Below, piece by piece: positions 5,836-6,008 of a stretch of 6,008 bases of DNA. The notes under the pieces are model-generated. The model worked only from the letters and a program-made list of their open reading frames with translations. It searched no databases and was not told the origin of the DNA. Source of the stretch: an uncultured Gammaproteobacteria bacterium. GTDB lineage: Bacteria; Pseudomonadota; Gammaproteobacteria; SZUA-140. The translations under genes and the position numbers were made by a program. Positions within the stretch are counted from its first letter, which is position 1. The number at the start of each line of letters is the position of its first letter. The stretch is taken from NCBI GenBank assembly GCA_945788675.1, contig CALZMY010000039.1, forward strand, positions 1 through 6,008, in the 5' to 3' direction.

Positions 5836-6008
5836 CTAGGGAATCACCTCATCAATCACAATCTCGATACCCGCGGTTCCAATCTTCACGTTCTGTATAC
5901 CACCCTGCATGTCTCCGCTTTGTGGAGTCGCATTACCACTGCGTGATATCCGCGCCATCACCATCACTTCTGAGGCGCTGGAAAGATTCATCGATGCGTC
6001 CATCGCCA
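5836..6008 (-). CDS. ccmI: C-type cytochrome biogenesis protein CcmI, C-terminal end (cut by window edge)
   Basis: The last 57 codons of an open frame enter from the right edge and stop at TAG (5838-5836). The end reads LSSASEVMVMARISRSG, then NATPQSGDMQG, then VKIGTAGIEIVIDEVIP. This is the pattern of the CcmI periplasmic C-terminal domain, where a V-x-V-x-A-R-(I/V)-S-(R/K)-S-G-x-A stretch is followed by PxxGDL(Q/E)G and a final hydrophobic strand ending I-D-x-V-(I/V)-P. CcmI is the inner-membrane TPR protein that hands apocytochrome c to the CcmF/CcmH haem ligation complex. The call rests on motif recall from a short piece; other Ccm genes are expected just beyond the edge. The frame is too short and too far right to have a start here. 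Confidence 0.82.
   Translation of the reverse strand, partial: AMDASMNLSSASEVMVMARISRSGNATPQSGDMQGGIQNVKIGTAGIEIVIDEVIP

Overview
The window looks like a chromosomal stretch of a respiring gammaproteobacterium, or a close relative. The reasons are a CcmI C-terminus of the cytochrome c maturation system, an enterobacterial-type BioA (near-identical N-terminal landmarks), periplasmic c-type haem proteins, outer- and inner-membrane lipoproteins, moderate GC content, and GTCATTCCGGC-type and CCCCCTTTT-type intergenic palindromes. The genus cannot be read from the sequence. Every credible gene is on the minus strand, so the order of transcription runs from high to low coordinates.

Layout in transcription order: (1) the last 57 codons of ccmI, cut by the right edge (5836-6008). 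(2) A gap of about 150 bp with a long inverted repeat (5701-5774). (3) A tightly packed run: a TlpA/CcmG-like thioredoxin lipoprotein (5113-5682), a small class I cytochrome c (4726-5067), a seven-bladed propeller lipoprotein whose start overlaps the cytochrome stop by 4 bp (3494-4729), and a second, paralogous seven-bladed propeller on an N-terminal membrane anchor (2097-3434). (4) A 180-bp gap with a sigma70-like promoter. (5) A membrane sensor (763-1917) with a periplasmic CxxCH haem motif, HAMP and PAS domains, and no output domain. (6) An intrinsic-terminator hairpin (701-730). (7) The first 208 codons of bioA (1-625), cut by the left edge.

The most interesting part is 763-5682. Two stand-alone propellers of the two-component-regulator type (Reg_prop) lie in one apparent operon with a c-type cytochrome and a thiol-disulfide protein, next to the Ccm locus and followed by a haem-motif sensor that lacks a kinase, cyclase or methyl-accepting module. 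No histidine kinase, response regulator or cyclase is encoded in the window. A plausible reading, which is inference, is an envelope redox or electron-transfer module: TlpA keeps cysteines reduced, for example those of the apocytochrome; the cytochrome carries the electrons; the two propellers form a scaffold or partner-binding platform on the outer- and inner-membrane sides; and the sensor reports haem or redox state to a partner encoded elsewhere. No stretch longer than 300 bases lacks a gene.
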